From an uncultured delta proteobacterium (GTDB taxonomy: Bacteria > Myxococcota_A > Polyangia > Polyangiales > Polyangiaceae), in NCBI GenBank assembly GCA_903906315.1, contig CAIVJW010000132.1, positions 163,886 through 227,885 of the forward strand: a DNA stretch of 64,000 nt, read 5' to 3'. The notes under the pieces are model-generated. The model worked only from the letters and a program-made list of their open reading frames with translations. It was not told where the DNA came from and did no database searches. The first letter of the stretch is position 1. Each line of letters opens with the position of its first letter. The position numbers were made by a program, and so were the translations under genes. Below, one piece after another: positions 48,734 through 57,500 of the stretch.

Positions 48734-51220
48734 TCACCCGGGGACCACCCGCAGCGAGCCGCGGACGACGCCGTAGCCCCCCTCGGTGCGCAGCGATCGC
48801 CAGACCTCCGCGGCGGAGGTGCGCCCGGCGAGCAGCGCGCGGTAGGCGGCGACCACGCGGCCGACGTCCTCGGGAGGCTCGCGGACCAGCTCGATGCGGA
48901 AGCGGCGAACGCCCGCCGCCTCGAGCGCGGGCGCGAGGTGCGCGGCGCTCTGCGCGGCGGCGTGAAATACCGTGTTGCGGCAGCCCACGTCGGCCTCGAC
49001 GGGGTGGTCCATGCCGGCGCGGTCGCGCAGCGAGAGCGCGTGCCGGTCGCACGGGCGACCGCAGTCGCGGTGATCGTGGCCCTCCGAGAGGAGGGCTGCG
49101 TACACGCAGTGGTCCATGTGGAAGAGCGGCACGGGGTGGTGCACGACCACCTCGGCGAACGGGGCGAGCGGGCCGGCGCAGAGCGCGGCGAGCTGCGCGG
49201 CGTCGAGGTCGAACGCCGGCGTGAAGGCGGCGAGCCCGCGGGCGAGGACCTCCGCCGCGGCGAGGCGATTGGTCACGTTCAGCGAGAAATCGCCCACGCG
49301 CAAGGCGCGGCAGGGGGCCGGGTCGTGGAGCGCGCCGAGGCCGCGAACGAGCACCGAGTCGGGATCGAGCGTGGCGAGGTACTGATCGATCTTCGCTTCG
49401 CCGGGCTTGCGGATCCGGGGCGGCGCGACGCCGACGTGCGGGGCGCCGCCCTCGCGCAGGGCGCGCAGGGCCGAGCCGGTGCCGGTCAGCTCGAGGAAGT
49501 CGAGGTAGACGCCGTCTGCGCCCGCCGCGAGCGCGGCCTCGGCTTGCGGGCGCGTGCGGCACAGCACGAAGAGCCCGGCGGGCGGAGGCTCGCGCGTGGG
49601 CGCGGCGGTGGCGGCGGAGACCTCCGCGATCGAGGTCGCCGCCAGGGCGTGCGTCGGCGACGCGGCGGCGGCGAGCGCCTCGACGAGCGCGCGCCGCGCG
49701 CGGTTCACCGACGAGATGGGCAGCATCGCGCCGGCGGGCAGCGCGACCTCGAGGGCGCCCAGGGAGAAGGGCGTGTCGCCGAGCTTGCCGAGCTTGTCGC
49801 GGAGCGCCTCGGCCGTGACGGGAGCGCTGCGGGCGGCCTCGACGGGCGCGTCGCCGCGCACCGTCGCCCGGTGCCCGCGCGCGGACACGGCCTCGTACAC
49901 CGGAGGCTCGCCGAGCGACCCCGAGACGCGCACGTCGAGCCGGGTGCGCTGCTTCGATCGCGCGAGCGACGCGAGGACCTCGCGGTCGCTCGCGGGATCG
50001 CTCGTCTTCCACACGCGGCGGTCGGCGGCGGTCCGCGACACGTCGCGATCGGGGCCGAGCCAGAGGAGCGCCTCGTCGCCGGCGACGGCGCGCGGCACCT
50101 CCTCGCCGCGCACCACGATCGTCCACACGCGCCCGCCGACCTCGCCCTCGCTGGCGAACCCGCCCTCGACGAGCACGCCGTCACCGAGCGCCAGCGGTGC
50201 GGCCACCGACACGACCAGGTGATCGCGCCCGCGGCGAGCGCGGAGGCCGCCCGAGGCGCCGACGAGCAGACCTCGGTGGTCGCAGGCGCGCCCCTCGACG
50301 AGGCGCTGGTGGTCGACGCCGCCGAGGAAGCCGGGGCCCGATCCGCGCGAGTAGGCCTGCAGTGCCGTCCGCCGGTCGCCCTCGGTGGGGGCGGGCCCCT
50401 CGCCCACCGCCGCGTCGACCGCGCGTCGGTAGAGCCGCGTCGTCGCGGCGACGTACTCGGGGCCCTTCATGCGGCCCTCGATCTTGATCGAAGCGACGCC
50501 GATCTCGACGAGCCGCGGCACGAGGGCGCTCGCCTCGAGGTCCTCGGGAGAGAGCAGGTAAGCGCGGTCGCCGAGCTCGCGGATCACGCCATCGACGACG
50601 AGCTCGTACGGAAGGCGGCAGGCCTGCGCGCACGCCCCGCGGTTCGCGCTGCGGCCGCCGAACGCCTCGCTCGTGAGGCACTGTCCCGAGTACGCGATGC
50701 AGAGCGCGCCGTGGACGAAGACCTCGAGCTCGACGTCGGTGGCGGCGCGAATCGCGGCGACGTCGTCGAGCGAGAGCTCGCGGGCGAGGATCACGCGGCG
50801 CGCGCCCACCGACCGCGCGAGCTCGACCGACGCGGCGTCGGTGCACGTCATCTGCGTGGACGCGTGAATGGGCAGGCTCGGCGCGACCGCGCGCACCACC
50901 CGCGCGACGCCGAGGTCCTGCACGATGACCGCGTCGACGCCGGCCTCGGCGCACGTGCGCGCGGCGGCCTCGACGGCGGGCAGCTCGTCGTCGAAGACGA
51001 GGGTGTTCAGCGTGACGTAGCCCTTCACGCCCGCCGCGTGCAGCTCGCGCATCGTGGCCGCGAGCGCGGCCGCGTCGAAGTTCGTCGCCCGGGCGCGCGC
51101 GTTGAAGCCCTGCAGGCCGAAGTAGACCGCGTCCGCGCCCGCGAGGATCGCGGCCCGCAGCGCGGCTTCGTCGCCCGCGGGGGCCAGCACCTCGGGGCGG
51201 GATCGGGGCGGCGCGCTCAT
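48734..51220 (-). CDS. Peptidase U32-family protein (RlhA/YdcP type, long form)
   Basis: 828 residues from ATG 51220 (MSAPPRSRPEVLAPAGDEAAL). The N-terminal TIM-barrel-like U32 domain has AGADAVYFGLQGFNARA, TLNTLVFDDEL and the family signature VHGALCIAYSGQCLTSEAFGGRSANRGACAQACR, whose Cys are iron-sulfur ligands in characterised U32 proteins. A DUF3656-like middle part and a second, weaker TIM-like half (LFVLCRTRPQAEAALAAGADGVYLDF) follow, with another Cys group (HRDCGRPCDRH). Known relatives act in tRNA or 23S rRNA hydroxylation rather than proteolysis. Stop is 13 bases from the convergent regulator. Confidence 0.88.
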   Translation of the reverse strand: MSAPPRSRPEVLAPAGDEAALRAAILAGADAVYFGLQGFNARARATNFDAAALAATMRELHAAGVKGYVTLNTLVFDDELPAVEAAARTCAEAGVDAVIVQDLGVARVVRAVAPSLPIHASTQMTCTDAASVELARSVGARRVILARELSLDDVAAIRAATDVELEVFVHGALCIAYSGQCLTSEAFGGRSANRGACAQACRLPYELVVDGVIRELGDRAYLLSPEDLEASALVPRLVEIGVASIKIEGRMKGPEYVAATTRLYRRAVDAAVGEGPAPTEGDRRTALQAYSRGSGPGFLGGVDHQRLVEGRACDHRGLLVGASGGLRARRGRDHLVVSVAAPLALGDGVLVEGGFASEGEVGGRVWTIVVRGEEVPRAVAGDEALLWLGPDRDVSRTAADRRVWKTSDPASDREVLASLARSKQRTRLDVRVSGSLGEPPVYEAVSARGHRATVRGDAPVEAARSAPVTAEALRDKLGKLGDTPFSLGALEVALPAGAMLPISSVNRARRALVEALAAAASPTHALAATSIAEVSAATAAPTREPPPAGLFVLCRTRPQAEAALAAGADGVYLDFLELTGTGSALRALREGGAPHVGVAPPRIRKPGEAKIDQYLATLDPDSVLVRGLGALHDPAPCRALRVGDFSLNVTNRLAAAEVLARGLAAFTPAFDLDAAQLAALCAGPLAPFAEVVVHHPVPLFHMDHCVYAALLSEGHDHRDCGRPCDRHALSLRDRAGMDHPVEADVGCRNTVFHAAAQSAAHLAPALEAAGVRRFRIELVREPPEDVGRVVAAYRALLAGRTSAAEVWRSLRTEGGYGVVRGSLRVVPG

Positions 51221-51290
51221 CGGCGCGAGGTGTAGCGCGTCCGCGCCGGGCGAGCGACGTGCGGCTTCGCGGGGGCGCTTGCCCGCCGAC

Positions 51291-51326
51291 CTACCATCTG
51301 GTAGGGACGTGTCTACCAGATGGTAG
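51291..51326. promoter_or_regulatory. Double palindromic operator, probable TetR binding site
   Basis: CTACCATCTGGTAG (51291-51304), spacer GGACGTGT, CTACCAGATGGTAG (51313-51326). The two 14-mers are exact reverse complements of each other and each is itself a CTACCA-N2-TGGTAG dyad, centre-to-centre 22 bases (two helical turns). The right copy covers the tetR start codon (51320-51322). TACCAT at 51292-51297 could double as a -10 box. Located between the divergent U32 and tetR genes, it may control both. Confidence 0.75.
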
Positions 51327-52036
51327 CGAGCGAGCTGGCGACCTCCCCGACGACCGTCCGCGACCGCATCCTCGCGGTCGCGAGGCGTCTGTTCGCCGCG
51401 CGGGGCTTCGACGCGACGCCGCTGCAGCAGATCGCCGACGAGGTCGGCGTCACGAAGCAGGCGGTCCTGCACCACTTCCCCTCCAAGGACGAGCTCCGCG
51501 GCGCCGTGCTCGCCGAGCTGCTCCTGCACTGGAACGACGTCCTGCCGCGGCTGCTCGTGGCGGCGACGGCCGGCGACCGTCGCTTCGAGGCGCTGACGCA
51601 CGAGCTCGTCGGGTTCTTCGCCGCCGATCCTGACCGCGCCCGCCTGCTCCTCCGCGAGATCCTCGATCGACCCGAGCCCATGCGGCGGCTGCTCTCCGAG
51701 CACGTGCGCCCGTGGGTCGACGTCGTCGCCGAGTACGTGCGAAAGGGCCAGCGTTCGGGCGAAATTCGCGCGGATGTCGACCCGGAGGGCTACCTGCTCT
51801 CGGTCATCGTGCTCGCGGTCGACGGCGTCGCCGTCCTCGGCTGCCTGGGCGTGGTGCTCGGCGGCGCACCCTCGTCGAGGAGCGATCGCTTCGTCGCCGA
51901 GCTGCTCCGCGTCGCCCGCTCGAGCCTCTTCGCCGACCCGCCCGCGAAGGCGGCCCCGCCGCGCCCCCGCGCCGCCAAGAAGACGCCCCGCCCCGCGCGC
52001 GGGGCCACGACCGAACGCCGACGCTCGAAGACCTGA
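51320..52036 (+). CDS. TetR-family transcriptional regulator of the acyl-CoA cassette
   Basis: The product has 238 residues. Helix-turn-helix at about 15-60: RDRILAVARRLFAARGFDATPLQQIADEVGVTKQAVLHHFPSKDEL, the standard TetR layout, followed by an all-helical ligand domain. The C-terminal 30 residues are Arg/Pro/Ala-rich and basic. No Shine-Dalgarno sequence precedes ATG 51320, which lies inside the operator, so binding would block its own transcription and initiation. It is followed 10 bases later by an acyl-CoA dehydrogenase gene. By analogy with FadR/PsrA-type TetR proteins, the likely effector is an acyl-CoA; that is inference. Confidence 0.92.
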   Translation: MVASELATSPTTVRDRILAVARRLFAARGFDATPLQQIADEVGVTKQAVLHHFPSKDELRGAVLAELLLHWNDVLPRLLVAATAGDRRFEALTHELVGFFAADPDRARLLLREILDRPEPMRRLLSEHVRPWVDVVAEYVRKGQRSGEIRADVDPEGYLLSVIVLAVDGVAVLGCLGVVLGGAPSSRSDRFVAELLRVARSSLFADPPAKAAPPRPRAAKKTPRPARGATTERRRSKT

Positions 52037-52046
52037 GGAGAACGCG

Positions 52047-53966
52047 ATGGCCAACTACTTCCGCGACAACGACGACCTGCTCTTCTACTTCGATCGCGGC
52101 GGCACGGACTGGGCCCCGCTCGTCGAGGTGACCGAGTACGGCTTTCGCACCGAGGGCGGCTTCAAGTCGACCGAGGAGGCGGTGCAGTTCTACCGCGAGG
52201 TCGCCGACGCGATGGGCGAGTTCGCGGTGGAGGTGGTCGCGCCGGCGGCGGCGAAGATCGACGCGTGCCCCGTGCGCCTCGAGGGCGGCGAGGCGGTGTG
52301 CGCGCCCGAGTTCGACGCCATCTTCGAGCGGATCAAGGGGCTCGAGATCCACGGGATGTGCTTGCCGCGCGAGCTCGGCGGGCAGAATTGCCCGCTGACG
52401 CTCTACTTCGTCCACGCCGAGCTGATGGCCCGCGCGGACGTCTCGGTGCTCGCGCACCACTCGTTTCATGGCGGGATGGCGATGGCGATGCTCGTGTTCT
52501 CGATCCACGAGGGCACGACGAAGGTCGACCCGGAGCGCGCGTGCATCACCGAGACGCGCTTCCGCGACGCCATCGCCGAGATCGCGCGCGGCGAGGCCTG
52601 GGGGTGCATGGACATCACCGAGCCGGACGCCGGCAGCGACATGGCCAAGTTGCGCGCCGTCGGCGAGCAGGACGCGGCCGGCGACTGGTTCGTGACCGGG
52701 CAGAAGATCTTCATCACCTCGGGGCACGCGAAGTACCACTTCGTGATCGCGCGCACGGAGAAGCCGGGGAGCGCCGATGACCCGTTCGCCGGCCTCGGTG
52801 GCCTGTCGATGTTCCTCGTGCCGGCGTACGAGGATCTGCCGGACGGCACGCGACGCCGGGTCGTGGCGATCGACCGGGTGGAGGAGAAGCTCGGTCACCA
52901 CGGATCGGTGACGGCCGCGCTGTCGTTCGATCGCGCGCCGGCGCTGCTGATTGGCAGCCGGGGCGACGGCTTCAAGCACATGCTCACGCTGATGAACAAC
53001 GCGCGGCTCGGCGTCGGCTTCGAGTCGCTCGGCATCTGCGAGGCGGCGTGGCGCATGTCGAAGGCGTACGCGGCCGAGCGCGGATCGATGGGCAAGAAGA
53101 TCGATCGGCACGAGATGATCGCCGACTACCTCGAGGAGATGAAGAGCGACATCGAGGCGATCCGCGCGCTCGGGATGCACGGCGCCTTCCACGAGGAGAT
53201 GGCGCAGAAGATCGGCATCGTCCTGAAGCTCGGCGCGCTGCCGCAGGAGAAGGCCGCGGAGCTCGAGCGCGCGCTGCCGAAGCACAAGGCCGCGGCGCGC
53301 GCGGTCACGCCGCTGCTCAAGTACCTCGCCGCCGAGAAGGCCGTCGAGATGAGCCGGCGCGCGGTGCAGATCCACGGCGGCAACGGCTACACGCGCGATT
53401 TCGGCGCGGAGAAGCTCCTGCGCGACGCGATGGTGATGCCGATCTACGAGGGCACGAGCCAGATCCAGTCGCTCATGGCGATGAAGGACACGCTCGGCGA
53501 GATCATCAAGAACCCGCAGCGGTTCGTCGCGCGCATCGCGCAGGCGCGGTGGCGATCGCTCTCGGCGCGCGACCCGCTCGAGCGGCGCGTGGCGAAGATC
53601 GAGGCGCTTTCGCTCGCGTGCCAGCACCACCTCGTGGCGCGAACGGCGGCGCACAAGCTCAGGAGCCTCGGCGACAAGCCCGTCGCGGAGTGGCCCGCGA
53701 GCCTCACGAAGAACTGGGATCCGAAGCGCGATTTCGCGCTGGCGATGCTGCACGCCGAGCGGCTCACGCGGCTGCTCGCCGACGAGGCCGTCTGCCGCAT
53801 CCTGCTCGATCAGGCGCGGCGGTTCCCCGAGCGGCGCGACGTGCTCTCCCGGTACCTCGACCGCGCCGAGCCGCGTGGCCGCTTCCTGCACGACGAGATC
53901 ACCACCACCGGCCACCGCCTGCTCGCGAGCCTCGCGGAGCCGACGGAGAAGGTGGCGGCGGAGTAG
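52047..53966 (+). CDS. Acyl-CoA dehydrogenase, long (FadE-type)
   Basis: FAD enzyme that introduces the alpha-beta double bond into acyl-CoA. 639 residues from ATG 52047 with GAGGAG at 52035-52040. Typical motifs: MDITEPDAGSDMAKLRAVG, FITSGHAKYHFVIARTEK, and IHGGNGYTRDF near the flavin. The catalytic base is Glu468 in MPIYEGTSQIQ. The N-terminus (YFRDNDDLLFYFDRGG) and a C-terminal extension of about 130 residues place it with the large FadE5-like dehydrogenases rather than the 380-residue short-chain forms. Electrons go to ETF. Second gene of the tetR operon. Confidence 0.94.
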   Translation: MANYFRDNDDLLFYFDRGGTDWAPLVEVTEYGFRTEGGFKSTEEAVQFYREVADAMGEFAVEVVAPAAAKIDACPVRLEGGEAVCAPEFDAIFERIKGLEIHGMCLPRELGGQNCPLTLYFVHAELMARADVSVLAHHSFHGGMAMAMLVFSIHEGTTKVDPERACITETRFRDAIAEIARGEAWGCMDITEPDAGSDMAKLRAVGEQDAAGDWFVTGQKIFITSGHAKYHFVIARTEKPGSADDPFAGLGGLSMFLVPAYEDLPDGTRRRVVAIDRVEEKLGHHGSVTAALSFDRAPALLIGSRGDGFKHMLTLMNNARLGVGFESLGICEAAWRMSKAYAAERGSMGKKIDRHEMIADYLEEMKSDIEAIRALGMHGAFHEEMAQKIGIVLKLGALPQEKAAELERALPKHKAAARAVTPLLKYLAAEKAVEMSRRAVQIHGGNGYTRDFGAEKLLRDAMVMPIYEGTSQIQSLMAMKDTLGEIIKNPQRFVARIAQARWRSLSARDPLERRVAKIEALSLACQHHLVARTAAHKLRSLGDKPVAEWPASLTKNWDPKRDFALAMLHAERLTRLLADEAVCRILLDQARRFPERRDVLSRYLDRAEPRGRFLHDEITTTGHRLLASLAEPTEKVAAE

Positions 53967-53968
53967 CC

Positions 53969-54931
53969 ATGTCGATCCGCGACGCTGCGCTGCTCCGGCA
54001 TCTCGTCCACCAGGGGCCGGTCTTGCGCGCGCTCGGGCGCGCCGCAGGGTCGACGCTCCGCGGCGCTCGCGCGGTGAAGGGCGATCCTCCGGCCCTGCCG
54101 GGGCCGCTGCTGCGCGCGACCTTGCCGCCGCGACCGGCCGCGCTCGTGCGCGACTACCTGCGGCACGTCGGCGGCGATCCGGCTGCCTACGCGGGGCAGT
54201 TGCCGCCGCACCTCTTCCCGCAGTGGGGGTTTCCCCTCGCCGCGGAGACCCTGACCGGGCTGCCCTACCCGCTGGCGAAGGTGATGAACGCGGGCTGTCG
54301 CCTCGAGGCGACCGCGCCGCTGCCGATCGGCGAGCCGCTGCTCGTGACGGCGCGGCTCGAGTCGATCGACGACGACGGGCGTCGCGCGCGGCTGCGGCAG
54401 CGCGTGGTGACGGGGACGGCGTCGAGCCCCGCCGCGGTGACGGCCGACCTGTTCGCGTACGTGCCGCTCGGCGGGGGCGGCGCAGGCGCGCGCGGCGATC
54501 GGCGCGCTCCCACGGTGCCCGAGGGCGCCCGGGAGGTCGCGCGCCTCGCGGCGGACGGTCAGGCCGGGCTCGCCTTCGCGTCCCTGACCGGCGACGTGAA
54601 CCCGATCCACTGGCTCGGACCGTACGCGCGCGCGTTCGGCTTCCGGCGGCCGATCCTGCACGGTTTCGCCACGTTCGCGCGAGCTTACGAGGGGCTCGTG
54701 CGCGCGGAGGCGGGCGGCGACCCGTGGGTGGTCGCGTTCGTCGACGCCCGCTTCGTGAAGCCGCTGCCGTTCCCCGCCGACGTCGGCCTGTTCGTCGATG
54801 AGGCGCGACGCGTCTGGGTCGGGGACGCGCCGGGCGGGGCAGCGTACCTCGAGGGCTCGTACGGCCTCCGCTCCGCGACCGGGCCGGCCAGCGCGGGCTC
54901 CCGCGATCCGAATCGAAAGGACCGATCATGA
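53969..54931 (+). CDS. MaoC-like (R)-specific enoyl-thioester hydratase
   Basis: 320-residue double hot-dog protein, length as in the HtdX type. The C-terminal half has the hydratase-2 signature: TGDVNPIHWLGPYARAFGFRRPILHG with catalytic Asp209 and His214. The N-terminal half keeps the fold (LPPHLFPQWGFPLAAETL) but lacks the catalytic pair, as is normal. It adds water to a trans-2-enoyl thioester giving the (R)-3-hydroxy product. ATG 53969 is two bases after the dehydrogenase stop, and its stop overlaps the reductase start (ATGA). Confidence 0.9.
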   Translation: MSIRDAALLRHLVHQGPVLRALGRAAGSTLRGARAVKGDPPALPGPLLRATLPPRPAALVRDYLRHVGGDPAAYAGQLPPHLFPQWGFPLAAETLTGLPYPLAKVMNAGCRLEATAPLPIGEPLLVTARLESIDDDGRRARLRQRVVTGTASSPAAVTADLFAYVPLGGGGAGARGDRRAPTVPEGAREVARLAADGQAGLAFASLTGDVNPIHWLGPYARAFGFRRPILHGFATFARAYEGLVRAEAGGDPWVVAFVDARFVKPLPFPADVGLFVDEARRVWVGDAPGGAAYLEGSYGLRSATGPASAGSRDPNRKDRS

Positions 54932-56355
54932 GCGACTTCCTGCTGAAGCTCGGCCAGAGCCCCGGCGCGCGGCGCCTCGTCGAGCGGTCCGGCTTGCCCC
55001 TCGCGCTGCCCGAGCGTCTGCGGCGCGCGGAGGGCCCCTGGGAGGCGCGGCCTCTCGACGGATCGCGCCTGATCTTCGCCTCGACGCCCGGCGGCGCGCA
55101 GGTGGCGACGCTCGCGCGGGCCCTGCTCGAGGCGGGGGCGCACGTGACGGCCGTCGGCGCAAGCGCGGCGGCCGCGTTCCGGGGCGCGCACGCCGGCGGG
55201 GCCGCACCGGTCGTGGAGGTCGGGGCGACCGGAGACGCGGCCCTCGCGCCCGACGCGATCGTGATCGACGCGACGGGCGTGGGCGATCCGGAGGCTCTCG
55301 CGGCGATCTACCAGGCGCTCCAGCCGGTCGTCGGGAAGATCGCGCGGTCGGGTCGCGTGGTCGTCCTGCGCCGCGCCCCGGACGGCGCGAGCGTGGTCGT
55401 CGACGCGGTCCGCGCGGCGATCGAGGGCTTCGTGCGCAGCGTCGCCAAGGAGGTCGGGAGGCGCGGCGCGACCGCGAACCTGGTGACGGTCGGCGAGGGC
55501 GCGGACGCGCGGGCCGCGGCGGTCGTCGTGTTCCTGTTGTCGCCGCGATCGGCCTTCGTCACGGGGCAGCCGATCGAGGTGGGGTGCGCCGCGCGGGGCG
55601 AGGCCGTCGCGCGGGCGCCGCGGTCGCTCGCCGGCAAGGTCGCGCTGGTCACCGGCGCGGCGCGCGGGATCGGCGCAGCGACGGCCCGGTTGCTGGCGGC
55701 GGAGGGGGCGTGCGTGGCCGTCCTCGACCGGCCCGAGGACGGCGCGGCGGTCAGCCAGCTCGCGCGCGAGATCGCGGGGGGCGCGGTCGTGCTCGACATC
55801 GCCGATCCGAGCGCCCCCGACACCCTCGCGGAGGCCCTGACCAAGAGCTTCGGCGGCGTCGACATCGTGGTGCACAACGCGGGCATCACGCGGGACAAGA
55901 CGCTCGCGCGCATGTCGCCCGAGCAGTGGGCGAGCGTCCTCGCGGTCAACCTGACGGCGGTGCTCCGGACGACGGAGGCCCTCGTCGGGGGGCCGCTCCG
56001 CGACGGCGGTCGCATCGTGGCGCTGTCGTCGATCGCAGGCCTCGCCGGCAACGTCGGCCAGACGAACTACGCCGCGTCGAAGGCCGGCGTCGCGGGCTTC
56101 GTGCGGGCGCTCGCGCCGCGCCTCGCGTCGCGCGGGGTCACGGTGAACGCCGTCGCGCCGGGGTTCATCGAGACGCGCCTGACCGCGGCGATTCCGTTCG
56201 CCATTCGCGAGGCGGGCCGGCGCATGTCGAGCCTCGGCCAGGGCGGCCTGCCCGAGGACGTCGGCGAGGTGGTGAGCTTCCTCGCAACTCCGGCGGCCGT
56301 CGGCCTCACCGGGCAGGTGCTGCGAGTGTGCGGAGGCTCGCTCGTCGGCGCGTGA
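54928..56355 (+). CDS. High-molecular-weight 3-oxoacyl-thioester reductase (FabG4-like)
   Basis: 475 residues in two Rossmann-type domains. The first (about 1-230) is degenerate: no TGxxxGIG motif and no catalytic Tyr. The second is a full short-chain dehydrogenase: VTGAARGIGAATA from about 240, HNAG, and catalytic Ser368, Tyr381 and Lys385 (SSIAG, YAASK). This arrangement is that of mycobacterial FabG4. It interconverts 3-hydroxyacyl and 3-oxoacyl thioesters with the product of the preceding hydratase. ATG overlaps that gene's stop. Last gene of the tetR operon. Confidence 0.93.
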   Translation: MSDFLLKLGQSPGARRLVERSGLPLALPERLRRAEGPWEARPLDGSRLIFASTPGGAQVATLARALLEAGAHVTAVGASAAAAFRGAHAGGAAPVVEVGATGDAALAPDAIVIDATGVGDPEALAAIYQALQPVVGKIARSGRVVVLRRAPDGASVVVDAVRAAIEGFVRSVAKEVGRRGATANLVTVGEGADARAAAVVVFLLSPRSAFVTGQPIEVGCAARGEAVARAPRSLAGKVALVTGAARGIGAATARLLAAEGACVAVLDRPEDGAAVSQLAREIAGGAVVLDIADPSAPDTLAEALTKSFGGVDIVVHNAGITRDKTLARMSPEQWASVLAVNLTAVLRTTEALVGGPLRDGGRIVALSSIAGLAGNVGQTNYAASKAGVAGFVRALAPRLASRGVTVNAVAPGFIETRLTAAIPFAIREAGRRMSSLGQGGLPEDVGEVVSFLATPAAVGLTGQVLRVCGGSLVGA

Positions 56356-56543
56356 CCGCAGCGAAGCGGGATCGGCGCGAAGCTCCCCCTACGTAAGCGC
56401 GCGTGTGTCGCCACTGCACAAGCGTGTCGCTGGCGCGTTGACTCGCGAGCCACAATCCCCAAGATTGTCCGCGCCCTGCCGGGCCGCCCCGGGCGAAGGT
56501 CCGCGGTTCGTCGGGCTGTAGGACAACGCTCGAAAGGAAGGCC

Positions 56544-57062
56544 ATGCCGCGCACGATCGACTTCGCCACCCTGTCGCTCCAAGATGCTCTCGATCTCGCC
56601 ATCCTGATCGAGGAAGAGGCCGAGGAGCGCTACGAGGAGCTCTCCCATTTGGTGGGTGGGCGCTACGCAGGCGACGCCGCCGATGTGTTCCGCACGATGG
56701 TCGTCAACGAGTCGAAGCACGGCCGGCAGCTCGCCGAGCGCCGCGCCAAGCTCTTCGGCGACGCCCCCCGAAAGGTCGACCGTGACATGATCTGGGAGGT
56801 CGAGGCGCCCGACTACGGCAAGCCGCGCGCATTCATGTCCGCGCGTCAGGCCCTGGAGGTCGCGCTCTCCTCCGAGAAGAAGGCGCACGAGTTCTTCGAC
56901 CTGGCGATCCCCGGTCTCCGCAACCCCGACGTGCGCGCGCTGTTCGAGGAGCTCCGCGAGGAAGAGGCGAGCCACCAGCGGATGATCGAGCAGCACATGA
57001 AGGACATGCCCGACGGGCCGGACGTCGAGGAGCACGAGGCCGACGAGCCGGGCGCTCATTAG
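56544..57062 (+). CDS. Ferritin-like (rubrerythrin-type) diiron protein
   Basis: 172-residue four-helix protein starting at ATG 56544 with GAAAGGAAGG upstream. Two metal-binding helix pairs are evident: EEEAEERYEEL with NESKHGRQL, and SSEKKAHEFFDL with REEEASHQRMIEQH, giving two ExxH-type motifs and the partner Glu of a ferritin-like diiron site. There is no rubredoxin-type C-terminal domain. Likely role is peroxide scavenging or iron handling in the cytoplasm. It stands alone behind the FabG gene, 188 bases away, and is followed immediately by a hairpin and the 102-bp repeats. Confidence 0.88.
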   Translation: MPRTIDFATLSLQDALDLAILIEEEAEERYEELSHLVGGRYAGDAADVFRTMVVNESKHGRQLAERRAKLFGDAPRKVDRDMIWEVEAPDYGKPRAFMSARQALEVALSSEKKAHEFFDLAIPGLRNPDVRALFEELREEEASHQRMIEQHMKDMPDGPDVEEHEADEPGAH

Positions 57063-57066
57063 TTGC

Positions 57067-57385
57067 GATGGGGCCGCGAGCGGCCCCAAACCCCGCGCTC
57101 CTGCGGAGCGCTGTGCGTTCTGGTGGCGCGTGCGGGGCGCTTTGCGGGCCGGGGGGCGCGTGCGGGGCGCTTTGCGGGCCGGGGGGCGCGTGCGGTGATG
57201 GGGGGCCGCGAGCGGCGCCAAGCCCCGCGCTCCTGCGGAGCGCTGTGCGTTCGGGTGGCGCGTGCGGGGCGCTTTGCGGGCCGGGGGGCGCGTGCGGTGA
57301 TGGGGGGCCGCGAGCGGCGCCAAGCCCCGCGCTCCTGCGGAGCGCTGTGCGTTCTGGTGGCGCGTGCGGGGCGCTTTGCGGGGCC
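57067..57385. repeat. Three-copy 102-bp tandem repeat with nested 30-bp duplication
   Basis: Copy 1 is 57067-57196 (130 bp: two bases shorter at its start than the others and with the inner 30-mer doubled at 57131-57160 and 57161-57190, identical). Copy 2 begins at GTGATG 57195 and is 102 bp. Copy 3 begins at 57297 and is truncated at about 57385. Copies 2 and 3 differ at very few positions. Each contains hairpin GCGCTCC-TGC-GGAGCGC (for example 57095-57111) and a GGCCGCGAGCGGC-type stem. GC content is extreme. No mobile element features are present. Confidence 0.9.
57070..57087 (+). terminator. Hairpin right after the ferritin-like gene
   Basis: GGGGCCG-CGAG-CGGCCCC, a perfect 7-bp stem 8 bases after the stop codon at 57062. 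It is part of repeat copy 1; copies 2 and 3 have a slightly altered stem. Probable terminator of the ferritin-like gene. Confidence 0.5.
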
Positions 57386-57500
57386 TGCCGTCGGCGCGTC
57401 GGGGGCTGGTCGACTCCGGCGGACGGTGCGGCGACGGTGATGGAAGCGCGCGAGCCCGGGACCTTGAGGGGCCCGGGCTCGGTGGTTGCAAACGGACGCG

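Larger units (their letters stand above)
57063..57500. other. Convergent intergenic region filled by tandem repeats
   Basis: 438 bases between the ferritin-like gene and the acyltransferase gene. Positions 57067 to about 57385 are the repeat array. The remainder contains GCCCGGGACCT/AGGGGCCCGGGC-type complementarity near 57450-57480, a further hairpin that could terminate the acyltransferase transcript. Open frames cross the region in several phases because the repeat lengths are multiples of three; they show no ribosome site and I reject them as genes. Confidence 0.6.

Noticed and set aside
57063..57500. CRISPR array or mobile element
   Set aside because: Repeats are adjacent without unique spacers; no transposase, terminal inverted repeats or target duplications were seen.
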